Assembly: GCF_039414295.1 (NCBI RefSeq)
Contig: NZ_JBCITM010000001.1
Location: 124,001-188,000, forward strand
DNA from: Anoxynatronum sibiricum
GTDB taxonomy: Bacteria; Bacillota; Clostridia; Peptostreptococcales; Tindalliaceae
Length of the DNA stretch: 64,000 nt
Direction: 5' to 3'
Below, piece by piece: positions 52,341-60,117 of this stretch. The notes beneath the pieces are model-generated. The model had not been told where the DNA came from, made no database searches, and saw only the letters and a program-made list of their open reading frames with translations. How positions within the stretch are numbered: the stretch's first letter is position 1; every line of letters begins with the position of its first letter. The translations under genes and the position numbers were made by a program.

Positions 52341-53555
52341 ATGAGAGTTCGACCAGTTGTTGTACTGGTAATCTTTATGCTTGCAGCATCCGTGGTTTTT
52401 ACACCGGTGGCTGCTGAGAGTGACAGTGTTCAGATCAAGGATCCGGCACTGGAGGCTTTTATCAGAAGAGAAATAGATAAACCAGAGGGGGTTATACAGC
52501 CTGCAGATGTTGAGAGTATCCGAACCATCGACACCACCACATGAATGCACTGCCGTTACCAGGTGGTAACCCTGGAAGGAATCGAGGCGCTTCATAACCT
52601 TCGACGATTGGCTCTCTGCAGCGGAATTGACAGCTTGGATCCAGTTGCAAAATTAACTCAACTGGAGGAACTGGTGATTCAGGATACGGCAATTAGTGAT
52701 CTGACACCACTGGCTGGACTTCGCAATTTGAAGAGGCTTGAAATCAGAGGAAGCCAGTTGTCGGATCTGTCACCGCTTTCAGACCTTGTCAGACTTGAAA
52801 CGCTGGTGATTGCCAACAGTCAGGTGTCAGATCTGACTCCGCTGAAAAACCTGACGAGACTGAAAAGGCTGTTCCTTTATCAAAATCAAATTGAGAGCAT
52901 TCAGCCACTGGCGGGCCTTCAGCAACTAACGATTTTAAATTTGAGTAATAATCGAATTGTCGATCTCATGCCCCTGGCCAATCAGCAGGAACTGCTGAAC
53001 TTATATCTGGCACGAAATCAGGTGGAAGATCTGCGCCCATTGACAACCATTCCCAAGCTCATGGGACTGGATCTTCGTTGCAACCCGGCGGCTGAAAACG
53101 GTCAATTGCAGTTGCTTGAAAATTTACAATGGCTGGATGTGCGCTGTACCAGCATTATCAATCCTGAAGTGCCGGAGGAATGCCAGGCGCGCTGCGGGCA
53201 AGCAGATGAAATTTGCCTTTATGTCAATGGAGTGTGCCTTGAGGTGGATCAGCCTCCCATCGTGGAAGCAGGATGCACACTGCTGCCCATCTCTCCTGTG
53301 GCGAAAGCAATGGGTGCTGAAATTCGATGGAACAGCTCTGAAAAGGCTGCTGAAATGATCTATGGTGAGCAGGCATTAACCATTCCCATCAATGCCGATT
53401 ATGCCAGAATGAACGGCCGGCAAATTGACTTATTTTATCCCACACAGCTGCGGAATGGTCGTACCATGATTCATTCCCGCCTGCTTATTGACGCTTTTGG
53501 TGTGCGAATTCACTTTGATGCAGAAAACCGAATGGTGACCATTGATTCACAGTAA
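52341..53555 (+). CDS. Exported LRR protein with C-terminal stalk domain; in-frame TGA gives candidate selenocysteine (UxxC)
   Basis: One continuous frame interrupted only by TGA at 52542-52544. Signal peptide at residues 1-25 (VVVLVIFMLAASVVF, AESD after cleavage), then about residues 75-245 of leucine-rich repeats of about 22 residues (pattern LTPLxxLxxLKRLxIxxxQ). A Cys-containing linker (CQARCGQADEICLYVNG) follows, and a C-terminal copper amine oxidase N-terminal-like stalk domain (CTLLPISPVAKAMGAEIRW). If TGA is read as Sec, the motif is U68-M-H-C71. Ten bases after the TGA a hairpin with loop AGGT resembles bacterial SECIS elements. The downstream 336 codons show no decay. A nonsense mutation is the alternative. 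Start 52341 or 52338. Confidence 0.7.
52555..52570 (+). promoter_or_regulatory. SECIS-like hairpin in the LRR gene
   Basis: GTTACC-AGGT-GGTAAC: perfect 6-bp stem, loop AGGT, beginning 10 bases after the in-frame TGA with loop G residues at about 18-19 bases, close to the E. coli fdhF geometry. Confidence 0.5.
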
Positions 53556-53565
53556 AACTCACACA

Positions 53566-53592
53566 AAAAAGAGGGCGGAATGCCCTCTTTTT
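53566..53592. terminator. Bidirectional terminator between LRR and NYN genes
   Basis: AAAAAGAGGGC / GCCCTCTTTTT perfect stem, loop GGAAT. Confidence 0.9.
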
Positions 53593-53605
53593 GTTCAACA
53601 CTTCA

Positions 53606-54352
53606 CTATTCTTTCATTTTGACATAAACGCTGCTGGGACCAACTGCGTCAAGGCGCTTTAACTCATATTGTGCCGGGAACGCCTCAATCAGCTGAGAGA
53701 GCTGACGGTATCCATAAGTGCGTGGATCAAAGCCAGGGTCAAGTTGCAGCAGCGCTTTTCCAAGAGATCCCAAATGAGTCCAACCATCCTCTTGAACCAC
53801 CATTTCAAAGGCTTCCTTTAGTAATCCGAGTACAATGGCTTCCTTGGTTTTTTCCTTCTTTTTGCCTGGTACACTTTTTGCTGTTGGCTTTGGCTCTTTG
53901 GGAGCGATGTTTTCGGTGTAAATAAACACATCACATGCATTGACAAAAGCTTTGGAGGTTTTTTGTTCGCCAATTCCCATCACAAAAGTACCATTCTCAC
54001 GAATGCGTGTTGCCAGCCGGGTGTAATCACTGTCACTGGAAACGATGCAAAAACCATCCACCAGTTCACCATGAAGGATGTCCATGGCATCGATGATCAG
54101 GGCACTGTCGGTGGCATTTTTTCCGACTGTATACCGAAATTGCTGAATGGGCTGGATGGCATAATTATTCAGTGTGTCTTTCCAGCTTTTCATGTTGGGC
54201 GTTGTCCAGTCACCGTAAATGCGTTTAATGGTGACTGATCCATATTTACCGGTTTCTGACAGCATCTTGGTAATGAGGGAAGGCTGAGCATTGTCACCAT
54301 CAATCAGTAATGCCATCTTGTGCTCTTTCTGACCATTGTCTTTTTTTATCAC
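53606..54352 (-). CDS. NYN-domain (LabA/DUF88-like) protein with LOTUS/OST-HTH domain
   Basis: 248 residues. The N-terminal NYN/PIN-like domain, about 12-150, has ALLIDGDNAQP, NATDSALIIDAMD and CIVSSDSDYTRLATRIRE, with the acidic residues of the metal site, so RNase activity is possible. A Lys-rich linker about 155-170 (VPGKKKEKTKEA) leads to a C-terminal OST-HTH/LOTUS domain (EDGWTHLGSLGKALLQ, RTYGYRQLSQLIE), known to bind RNA (G-quadruplex in some cases). GTG start with AAAGGAG 10 bases upstream. The target RNA is unknown. Separate from the sortase operon by about 133 bases. Confidence 0.88.
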   Translation of the reverse strand: MIKKDNGQKEHKMALLIDGDNAQPSLITKMLSETGKYGSVTIKRIYGDWTTPNMKSWKDTLNNYAIQPIQQFRYTVGKNATDSALIIDAMDILHGELVDGFCIVSSDSDYTRLATRIRENGTFVMGIGEQKTSKAFVNACDVFIYTENIAPKEPKPTAKSVPGKKKEKTKEAIVLGLLKEAFEMVVQEDGWTHLGSLGKALLQLDPGFDPRTYGYRQLSQLIEAFPAQYELKRLDAVGPSSVYVKMKE

Positions 54353-54485
54353 AGCTGACGGGCTCCTTTCGTGCTGTTGCTGATCCGGTTTATCAAATGC
54401 AGATAAAGACTCCGGTTCTTATGAAACCACTTTATGCTGTATTCAACAAAAAGTCAAAAAGTCCTGCTGATTTATTTGGAAAATA

Positions 54486-55412
54486 TCAGTTTTTTGGGAG
54501 GGATTTTTTGTCAGGCTTTTGATGCTTCAACAGCCGTTTCACTTCCTGAATGGCACTGACGGCATCAGAGGCATAACCATCAGCACCGATGGACTTCCAT
54601 AAATGAGGGGTATCAGTGAAAGCCTGACCTCCCACCAATACCTTAATATGATCATATGATTCAAGTTCCTGCAGACTGTGAATGAAAAAACGCGCCTCAT
54701 TGACATGAGAAAGGAGTGCAGCAGAGATGGCAACCACCTTCACCGGGTATTGGTTGAGGACAAACTGCAAGCTGCTGAAAGGGATCTGGCTGCCAAGATA
54801 CATAACGGTATAACCGGCTTCTTCCAAAGCGCTGCTGACCATGCGCAGGCCAAGGGTATGGCGTTCGTCTCCTGCTGCAAGTGCGACAATCAGCGGTCCG
54901 GTGCTGACGGACGATGGTTTTTTGCGTAAAAGGGAAATAAATCGTTCAGTTTCTGCGGTGATAAAGTGTTCCTGGGCAATGTCCAGCTTTCCTTTTTGCC
55001 ATTGAACACCTGCTTCGTAAAGGGCCGGTTTGATGATTTGATCATGAATTATTTCAAGAGGAATGCCCATGTTGGAAGCCAGGCTCAACACGCGCCATGC
55101 CTCCCTGATATCTGTTCTGATCAAGGCTTCCAGATAACGATAACTCCAAGCTTCATCCGGTTGTTGAGGAGGATGTGTTACTGAACCTGACAAGAAAGGA
55201 GAAGCGTCTTCAGTACGTCCCAACAGATAATCCAGGCTTACCTGGAAATGATCGGCCAACTGCAACAGAGTGGTATCGTTTGGAAATCGGCTGTTGTTTT
55301 CATAATTGGCGATGGTGGTTTGTGACAATCCCAACATAGAAGCCAGTTCCTGCTGGCTTTTTTTCTGTCCTTTACGCAGACCGCGCAGCCGGTCTCCAAA
55401 GTTTTGTGCCAT
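54486..55412 (-). CDS. XRE-family regulator with cobalamin-binding sensory domain
   Basis: 308 residues from ATG 55412. XRE HTH about 4-60 (LASMLGLSQTTIANYENNSR). Then a B12-binding cap-helix domain with GVQWQKGKLDIAQEHFITAETE-like Trp and Glu-His (given in parts), and a Rossmann B12 domain with AGDERHTLGLRMVSSALEE in which His is the predicted cobalt ligand, and LSHVNEARFF. Cobalamin-sensing regulators of the CarH/LitR class use a MerR HTH; here the HTH is XRE. It is 4 bases downstream of the sortase gene in one operon. Light or B12 could be the signal. Confidence 0.82.
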   Translation of the reverse strand: MAQNFGDRLRGLRKGQKKSQQELASMLGLSQTTIANYENNSRFPNDTTLLQLADHFQVSLDYLLGRTEDASPFLSGSVTHPPQQPDEAWSYRYLEALIRTDIREAWRVLSLASNMGIPLEIIHDQIIKPALYEAGVQWQKGKLDIAQEHFITAETERFISLLRKKPSSVSTGPLIVALAAGDERHTLGLRMVSSALEEAGYTVMYLGSQIPFSSLQFVLNQYPVKVVAISAALLSHVNEARFFIHSLQELESYDHIKVLVGGQAFTDTPHLWKSIGADGYASDAVSAIQEVKRLLKHQKPDKKSLPKN

Positions 55413-55416
55413 GACT

Positions 55417-56214
55417 TCAACTTCCTTTCCTGGGAAGGGTTTCAAGGTAACGGGCGTGCACCACTAGACGCGCATCATCATACTCGTAAGTACAGGTGGA
55501 GAGTGTCAACAGAGCCTCTTCTCCAGTGATGGAATGCGCAAAGGAATGCTTGGATTTTTCTTGCAACACATTGATAAATGCCTCAAAGGTGGGTCTGTCT
55601 TCAAAATGGGTTTCAATGTAATAAAAATCAGTGGTGGTGACATAGACAGAAAAAATTTCAAACCGATGTGTTTCATGAAGATCTGTGATATGAATTACAG
55701 GATGATCCTGTAAAAAAAGAGGATCCTTATAAGCGGTCAATGACTGGAACATGGAGCCATCCCTCATGTGGTGTCCGTAGAGAATGGTGTGAGTCGCCGG
55801 TAGTGTCAAAGCATTGACATCATTGCGGTAATCCATAAAGATGGCTCCTGCCCGGTTTTTTTCAGCCTGCCAGTCATGATCCAGATAAAACGCATTGTCG
55901 TGAGCCTGAACGACAGGATAATCCACAGGGGTCCCGGGAATCTGAATCCAGCCGGTAACCTGTGGATTCACAGATTGAAGGTTGGCAATTTCTGGCAGTA
56001 TCTCGGGCGCAGATTTACTGATACCGGATAGATCGGTCAAGACTGTTGACGTTTCTTCTGATCCCAGTTCATTGCTGTCATAGTCCTGACGGAAGCGCTG
56101 TTGGGCCTCTAAAATGGAAGCCTGCTGATTTTGGCTTTCCAGCCAGCGAAGACCGATAGCTACGATGGCCACAATGAGAAAAAAGATGGACATGATGCGA
56201 ATCAATTTTTTCAT
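55417..56214 (-). CDS. srtB: Class B sortase
   Basis: 265 residues from ATG 56214 (GAGGTG about 8 bases upstream). One N-terminal membrane anchor (LIRIMSIFFLIVAIVAIGL) and an extracellular catalytic domain: GWIQIPGTPVDYPVVQ, YLDHDWQ, ILYGHHMRDGSMF with the catalytic His, LSTCTYEYDDARLVVHAR with the catalytic Cys and Arg. It attaches surface proteins to peptidoglycan through a C-terminal signal. The divergent gene 284 bases away encodes a fasciclin protein ending in IPQTG, a likely substrate. Co-transcribed with the XRE-B12 regulator. Confidence 0.9.
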   Translation of the reverse strand: MKKLIRIMSIFFLIVAIVAIGLRWLESQNQQASILEAQQRFRQDYDSNELGSEETSTVLTDLSGISKSAPEILPEIANLQSVNPQVTGWIQIPGTPVDYPVVQAHDNAFYLDHDWQAEKNRAGAIFMDYRNDVNALTLPATHTILYGHHMRDGSMFQSLTAYKDPLFLQDHPVIHITDLHETHRFEIFSVYVTTTDFYYIETHFEDRPTFEAFINVLQEKSKHSFAHSITGEEALLTLSTCTYEYDDARLVVHARYLETLPRKGS

Positions 56215-56498
56215 GAGAAACACCTCAATCTCTGTTGGCAATTGACGCCATTCAATAATCAGTCCAGTGATAATAAGCAGTTTGACAGGATCGTCTGCTT
56301 ACCAGTTAGATACCCTTTCTGATTTAACTATAACATTTCGAAATATTACTTTCAAACAGATACAATAAAAATTTCATAACGTGTTTAAGGTTGTCGGTGG
56401 AGGGTAAAATGTGAATAGTTGAAAAGATCATCTGCGAACAACAACAGAGCAGATGAGATTGTCGAAAAAACCATTGAAAAGAAATAGGAGGGAACACA

Positions 56499-57611
56499 AT
56501 GAAAAGTCAAAGAGTGTTGGTTATGTTACTGGTTTTAAGCTTGGTGTTCTTTGGAATCAGCAGCCAGGTATTTGCAGAAGAAAATGATATTGTCGACATT
56601 GCAGTCAATGATGGCAGGTTCACCGTACTGACAGCAGCACTGCAGCGGGCAGGACTGGTGGAAACCCTTCAGGGAGAAGGCCCCTTCACCGTATTTGCAC
56701 CCACAGATGATGCCTTCACAGCGTTACTGGCAGCTCTGGATGTAACGGCAGAAGAACTTTTGGCCCAGCCGGCATTGGCCGATGTGCTGCTGTACCATGT
56801 GGTGAGTGGCAAAGTGATGTCCACAGACCTTTCAGATGGCATGCAGGCGGCAACAGTGGGCGGACAGAATGTGACCATTGATTTGGACGGCGGCGTATTC
56901 GTCAATGAGTCCCAAGTGATTATTCCTGATATTGAAGCATCCAACGGTGTGATTCATGTCATCGATGCTGTACTGGTACCCGCAGGGTTCCAGCTGGTGG
57001 TTGAGGAAGCGGAAGAGCAGGCAGAGGTGCTCCCATCCATCGTTGACATTGCAGTCAATGACGGCAGGTTCACCGTACTGACAGCAGCACTGCAGCGGGC
57101 AGGACTGGTGGAAACCCTTCAGGGAGAAGGCCCCTTCACCGTATTTGCACCCACAGATGATGCCTTCACAGCGTTACTGGCAGCTCTGGATGTAACGGCA
57201 GAAGAACTTTTGGCCCAGCCAGCATTGGCCGATGTGCTGCTGTACCATGTGGTGAGTGGCAAAGTGATGTCCACAGACCTTTCAGATGGCATGCAGGCGG
57301 CAACAGTGGGCGGACAGAATGTGATGATTGATTTAGATGGCGGCGTATTCGTCAATGAATCCCAGGTGATTATTCCTGATATTGAAGCATCCAACGGTGT
57401 GATTCATGTCATCGATGCCGTACTGGTACCTGCAGGGTTCCAGCTGGTGATGGAAGAAGCCCCGACCCCTCAACCAGTGGAAGAGCCGGTGGTGACTGAG
57501 GCTCCTGCACAGGAACCCATTCCACAGACAGGTGATGCAGGAATGATGATGTTTGGTCTTATGGCACTGGCAGGAGTAGGCGGTCTGACGCTCACACGAC
57601 GCAAAAAATGA
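56499..57611 (+). CDS. Sortase-anchored surface protein with two fasciclin (FAS1) domains
   Basis: 370 residues: signal peptide 1-26 (LVLSLVFFGISSQVFA), two FAS1 domains about 30-165 and 180-315 that are nearly identical, a Pro/Glu-rich spacer, IPQTG at about 340, a hydrophobic helix (MMMFGLMALAGVGG) and TRRKK tail. FAS1 domains mediate adhesion to other cells or matrix. RBS AGGAGGG. The two domains come from a recent internal duplication at DNA level. Anchoring probably uses the neighbouring class B sortase. Confidence 0.92.
   Translation: MKSQRVLVMLLVLSLVFFGISSQVFAEENDIVDIAVNDGRFTVLTAALQRAGLVETLQGEGPFTVFAPTDDAFTALLAALDVTAEELLAQPALADVLLYHVVSGKVMSTDLSDGMQAATVGGQNVTIDLDGGVFVNESQVIIPDIEASNGVIHVIDAVLVPAGFQLVVEEAEEQAEVLPSIVDIAVNDGRFTVLTAALQRAGLVETLQGEGPFTVFAPTDDAFTALLAALDVTAEELLAQPALADVLLYHVVSGKVMSTDLSDGMQAATVGGQNVMIDLDGGVFVNESQVIIPDIEASNGVIHVIDAVLVPAGFQLVMEEAPTPQPVEEPVVTEAPAQEPIPQTGDAGMMMFGLMALAGVGGLTLTRRKK
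56593..57000 (+). repeat. FAS1 tandem duplication, unit 1
   Basis: 408 bases matching 57043-57450 at a 450-base (150-codon) period with roughly ten differences, mostly synonymous; one changes Thr to Met. Confidence 0.95.
57043..57450 (+). repeat. FAS1 tandem duplication, unit 2
   Basis: Second copy of 56593-57000. The near identity points to a recent duplication or gene conversion, and to possible variation in repeat number between strains. Confidence 0.95.
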
Positions 57612-57672
57612 GTCGCGTGACAAATGATGAATCAATGCGAGTGATCATTGAGAATAGATGAGAATAAAATTA

Positions 57673-57702
57673 AAAACTTCCCTGGCTACGGGGAAGTTTT
57701 TT
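57673..57702. terminator. Terminator between FAS1 and kinase genes
   Basis: AAAACTTCCC / GGGAAGTTTT stem with 8-base loop, then T on the plus strand. Confidence 0.85.
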
Positions 57703-57715
57703 AATTGAACTTCCA

Positions 57716-58387
57716 TCAAATTTCATTGGAGTATTTCTCGACAGCCGGAAGGGAAAGGGTGGTGATGATCTGCTGGGCTACTGTGCTGGCTGTTTTTGAA
57801 GAAGTGTTGATCTCCAAGATCGGCAGGCAGGAGCTCTGACTAAGTCGGCGGGCTTCCTCTTGACGTTTCATGAAGGTGTCCACAATAGCAGCAGGTGTGT
57901 CGCCATATTGCTTCAGGTATTGAAGCCAACAGGTATGTTGTCTGGAAAACAGACGTTTTTCCAGCGTTTCAGCATCGACAGTCAATAGGCAGAGAATGGT
58001 TCCAAGTGGCTTCAGTCGCTGGTCAACTTCCTTCACATGATCCCACTTCATGTGGGGAAACCGGAACACATGGGTGAGATGAAACCTTTCAAGAAGGAAA
58101 AAAAGATCATGGGAAGCCAGCTGATTTTCGTTCCATCCCCGGCCAAGGGTACGGGCGGCACAGCCTTCAATAAACGAAGTCAACTCCTCAAGCAGTGCGA
58201 TGTGGTCTTCCGGTTGCAGCCTTCTACGTTGTTCCTGGAGTTCCAGCACCCGCTGGGTATGATGTTCTGTGAGAATGAGCCGGGAAGCGGCAGAAAGAGT
58301 GTTGAGTAACGGGTGGTGAAGCAATGCCTGCAGCACCTCTGTTTTACCGGAGCCTGAAATGCCTTCCAGAATAATTCCCTGATACAT
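57716..58387 (-). CDS. P-loop nucleoside/nucleotide kinase-like protein
   Basis: 223 residues from ATG 58387 (AAAGGA about 9 bases upstream). Walker A is GISGSGKT near the N-terminus, followed by a helical NMP-kinase-like core with FFLLERFHLTHVFR and an LTVDAETLEKRLFSRQ lid-like segment. Resembles thymidylate/deoxynucleoside kinase-like proteins but no exact family is recognised, so substrate is open. Monocistronic; no functional link to the neighbouring fasciclin or Fur genes is evident. Confidence 0.6.
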   Translation of the reverse strand: MYQGIILEGISGSGKTEVLQALLHHPLLNTLSAASRLILTEHHTQRVLELQEQRRRLQPEDHIALLEELTSFIEGCAARTLGRGWNENQLASHDLFFLLERFHLTHVFRFPHMKWDHVKEVDQRLKPLGTILCLLTVDAETLEKRLFSRQHTCWLQYLKQYGDTPAAIVDTFMKRQEEARRLSQSSCLPILEINTSSKTASTVAQQIITTLSLPAVEKYSNEI

Positions 58388-58574
58388 AAGTCTTCGTCCT
58401 TTCATTGAGAATCATCACACGCCATTCGTGATCTGTCTTCGATTTCATCAGCCTTGACCAGCGTGGACGACAATGGGTTCATCAGGGTGGGTGTGATTTG
58501 TGGAAACAGGAAAATCCCTGAGTCGGAAAATCCGGCGCAGGGACCTTGCTTACTAGGAGTGGACAGCCGTCTCA

Positions 58575-59021
58575 TTAATGCCGTTTACTTTTTGAAAGGC
58601 ACTGGTTACAGATGCCCTGATAATACACGTTGCGTTCCTTAATTAAAAAGGTATCCAGGAACTCATTTTTCAACTGGGTCATATCCAGCTCAAAATCATA
58701 AATGGTACTACATTGCTCGCATTTAAAATGACCATGGGTGCTTAAATCCACGTCATAACGGGCTTCGTGATCCTCAATGTTCACCATGCGAACCAACTGT
58801 GCCTCCATGAAGGCTTTCAAGGTGTTGTACACAGTGGTTTTGGAAAGGGTGGGGATCTGATCTGACAGTGCCTGATAAATCTCATCAACAGTGGGGTGTG
58901 TCATATGGTTCAGCAAGTATTCAAAGATGCGGGTTCGCTGATAGGATGGCTTGACACCATGTTCCTGTAGGTATTGGTTCAGTTCTTCCATTGATTTTGG
59001 TTTTGTGGATTCCATTTTCAT
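58575..59021 (-). CDS. perR: Fur-family regulator, PerR-like
   Basis: 148 residues. N-terminal winged helix (GVKPSYQRTRIFEYLLNHMTHPTVDEIY in parts) and a C-terminal dimerisation domain. Structural zinc site pairs CEQC and CNQC are present, and the HGHFKC and DVDLSTHGH metal-binding region is PerR-like. Senses peroxide or metal and represses oxidative-stress genes; PerR versus Fur is judged by pattern only. A Per/Fur-box-like palindrome overlaps its promoter, which suggests autoregulation. Start ATG 59021 with AGGTGGG upstream. Confidence 0.85.
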   Translation of the reverse strand: MKMESTKPKSMEELNQYLQEHGVKPSYQRTRIFEYLLNHMTHPTVDEIYQALSDQIPTLSKTTVYNTLKAFMEAQLVRMVNIEDHEARYDVDLSTHGHFKCEQCSTIYDFELDMTQLKNEFLDTFLIKERNVYYQGICNQCLSKSKRH

Positions 59022-59043
59022 TTATAACCCACCTGCTTTCAAT

Positions 59044-59058
59044 GTGTAATGATTATAA
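59044..59058 (-). promoter_or_regulatory. Per/Fur box upstream of perR
   Basis: TGTAATGATTATAA on the plus strand (59045-59058) matches the TTATAATNATTATAA consensus at 13 of 15 positions. It overlaps the minus-strand -10 (TATTAT). Confidence 0.65.
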
Positions 59059-59136
59059 TATGAAATAAGTTTAAACGAAATAATGGAAAATGTCAAGGCA
59101 ATGAGAAACAATGGTGCCTTCAGCACCAATAAGAAA

Positions 59137-59160
59137 GCCTGTTGCAGGGATGCAACAGGC
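59137..59160 (-). terminator. Terminator after speE
   Basis: GCCTGTTGCA / TGCAACAGGC perfect 10-bp stem with a 4-base loop, then TTTCTT on the minus strand. Confidence 0.8.
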
Positions 59161-59193
59161 TTGAATGATGAAAAAGTGAAAATTTTAAGGTGA

Positions 59194-60036
59194 CTACTCC
59201 ATGGGAAGTCCGGTCACATCATACCAAAAGGCAGGTAATACGAAAGCCGCATTGTGGAAGCGGGTGTGATAGTATTTGCCGGTGAACTGACCGTTTGGCT
59301 GATCGACAGGGGCGCCGTTTTTGGAGGCAATGACAAAGGCCATGTCGCCGCCATAAACAGGCACTACGCCACGGTAGACGGCCACATGAGGGAAGGAGAG
59401 CTGCACATGTTCAACAGCTTCTTTCAACTCAGGCGCCTGAAAGACCGGAACGCCGGCCTGACGAACCATGATCCCGTCTTCATTGAGGCAATTGCTGATG
59501 TTTTTATAGAAAGGTGCTTCAAAAAGAACCATTGCAGGACCCACCGGGTCGGGAGAATCGACGATCACCACATCAAACTTCTTGTTTTGGGCTTCTTCGC
59601 CGGCCACATAAGCAGCACCATCACCCACGATAAGCTCCAAACGGGGATCTTTGAAAGCATCTTTAAAGAAGAGCATTTCTTTGCTGACTTCAATGACACG
59701 GCCGTCAATGTCCACCATGGTCACTCGTTTCACGCTGTCGTGGCGCAGGCATTCCTGCAGAATGCCACCGTCACCGCCTCCAATGATCAGGATGCTTTCT
59801 GCAGGGCGTGCCAGTGCCATAATGGGCAGGTGTGTCATCATTTCGTGATAAACAAACTCGTCTTTCTCGGTGGTCTGGACCACATTGTCCAAAATCATCA
59901 TACGACCAAAGTGGCCGTGATCCACAATTTGAAGTTCCTGAAAACCAGTATTCTCCTCGTGGACGGGTGTCACATGGTAACCGTACACTGTTTCGGGGCT
60001 CATTTTTTCATAAAACCATTTTTTTTCCACTTTCAA
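59194..60036 (-). CDS. speE: Spermidine synthase
   Basis: 280 residues, usual length. Transfers aminopropyl from decarboxylated SAM to putrescine. Motifs: LDNVVQTTEKDEFVYHEMM, LIIGGGDGGILQE (SAM-like binding), VDIDGRVIEVSKEM, and VIVDSPDPVGPAMVLF with the catalytic Asp. The preceding bases include GGAGGG. Lies 81 bases after purL with a TATACT-like -10 in the gap, so it may have its own promoter. No speD or speB in the window. Confidence 0.95.
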   Translation of the reverse strand: MKVEKKWFYEKMSPETVYGYHVTPVHEENTGFQELQIVDHGHFGRMMILDNVVQTTEKDEFVYHEMMTHLPIMALARPAESILIIGGGDGGILQECLRHDSVKRVTMVDIDGRVIEVSKEMLFFKDAFKDPRLELIVGDGAAYVAGEEAQNKKFDVVIVDSPDPVGPAMVLFEAPFYKNISNCLNEDGIMVRQAGVPVFQAPELKEAVEHVQLSFPHVAVYRGVVPVYGGDMAFVIASKNGAPVDQPNGQFTGKYYHTRFHNAAFVLPAFWYDVTGLPME

Positions 60037-60117
60037 CCCTCCAGTTATTCTTGTTTTCCAGTCATCATACTATTCCTTTGTGACGGGCACGCTACAGTAT
60101 ACCATAAAGTGACGGGA

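Noticed and set aside
52545..53555. LRR downstream part as a separate gene starting at the ATG after the TGA
   Set aside because: No ribosome site before that ATG, and the upstream part supplies the signal peptide and the LRR cap in the same frame; one gene with a recoded TGA, or a nonsense mutant, fits better.
56593..57450. Repeat region considered as CRISPR or mobile element
   Set aside because: It is an in-frame coding duplication of FAS1 domains; no short direct repeats with spacers and no transposase were seen anywhere in the window.
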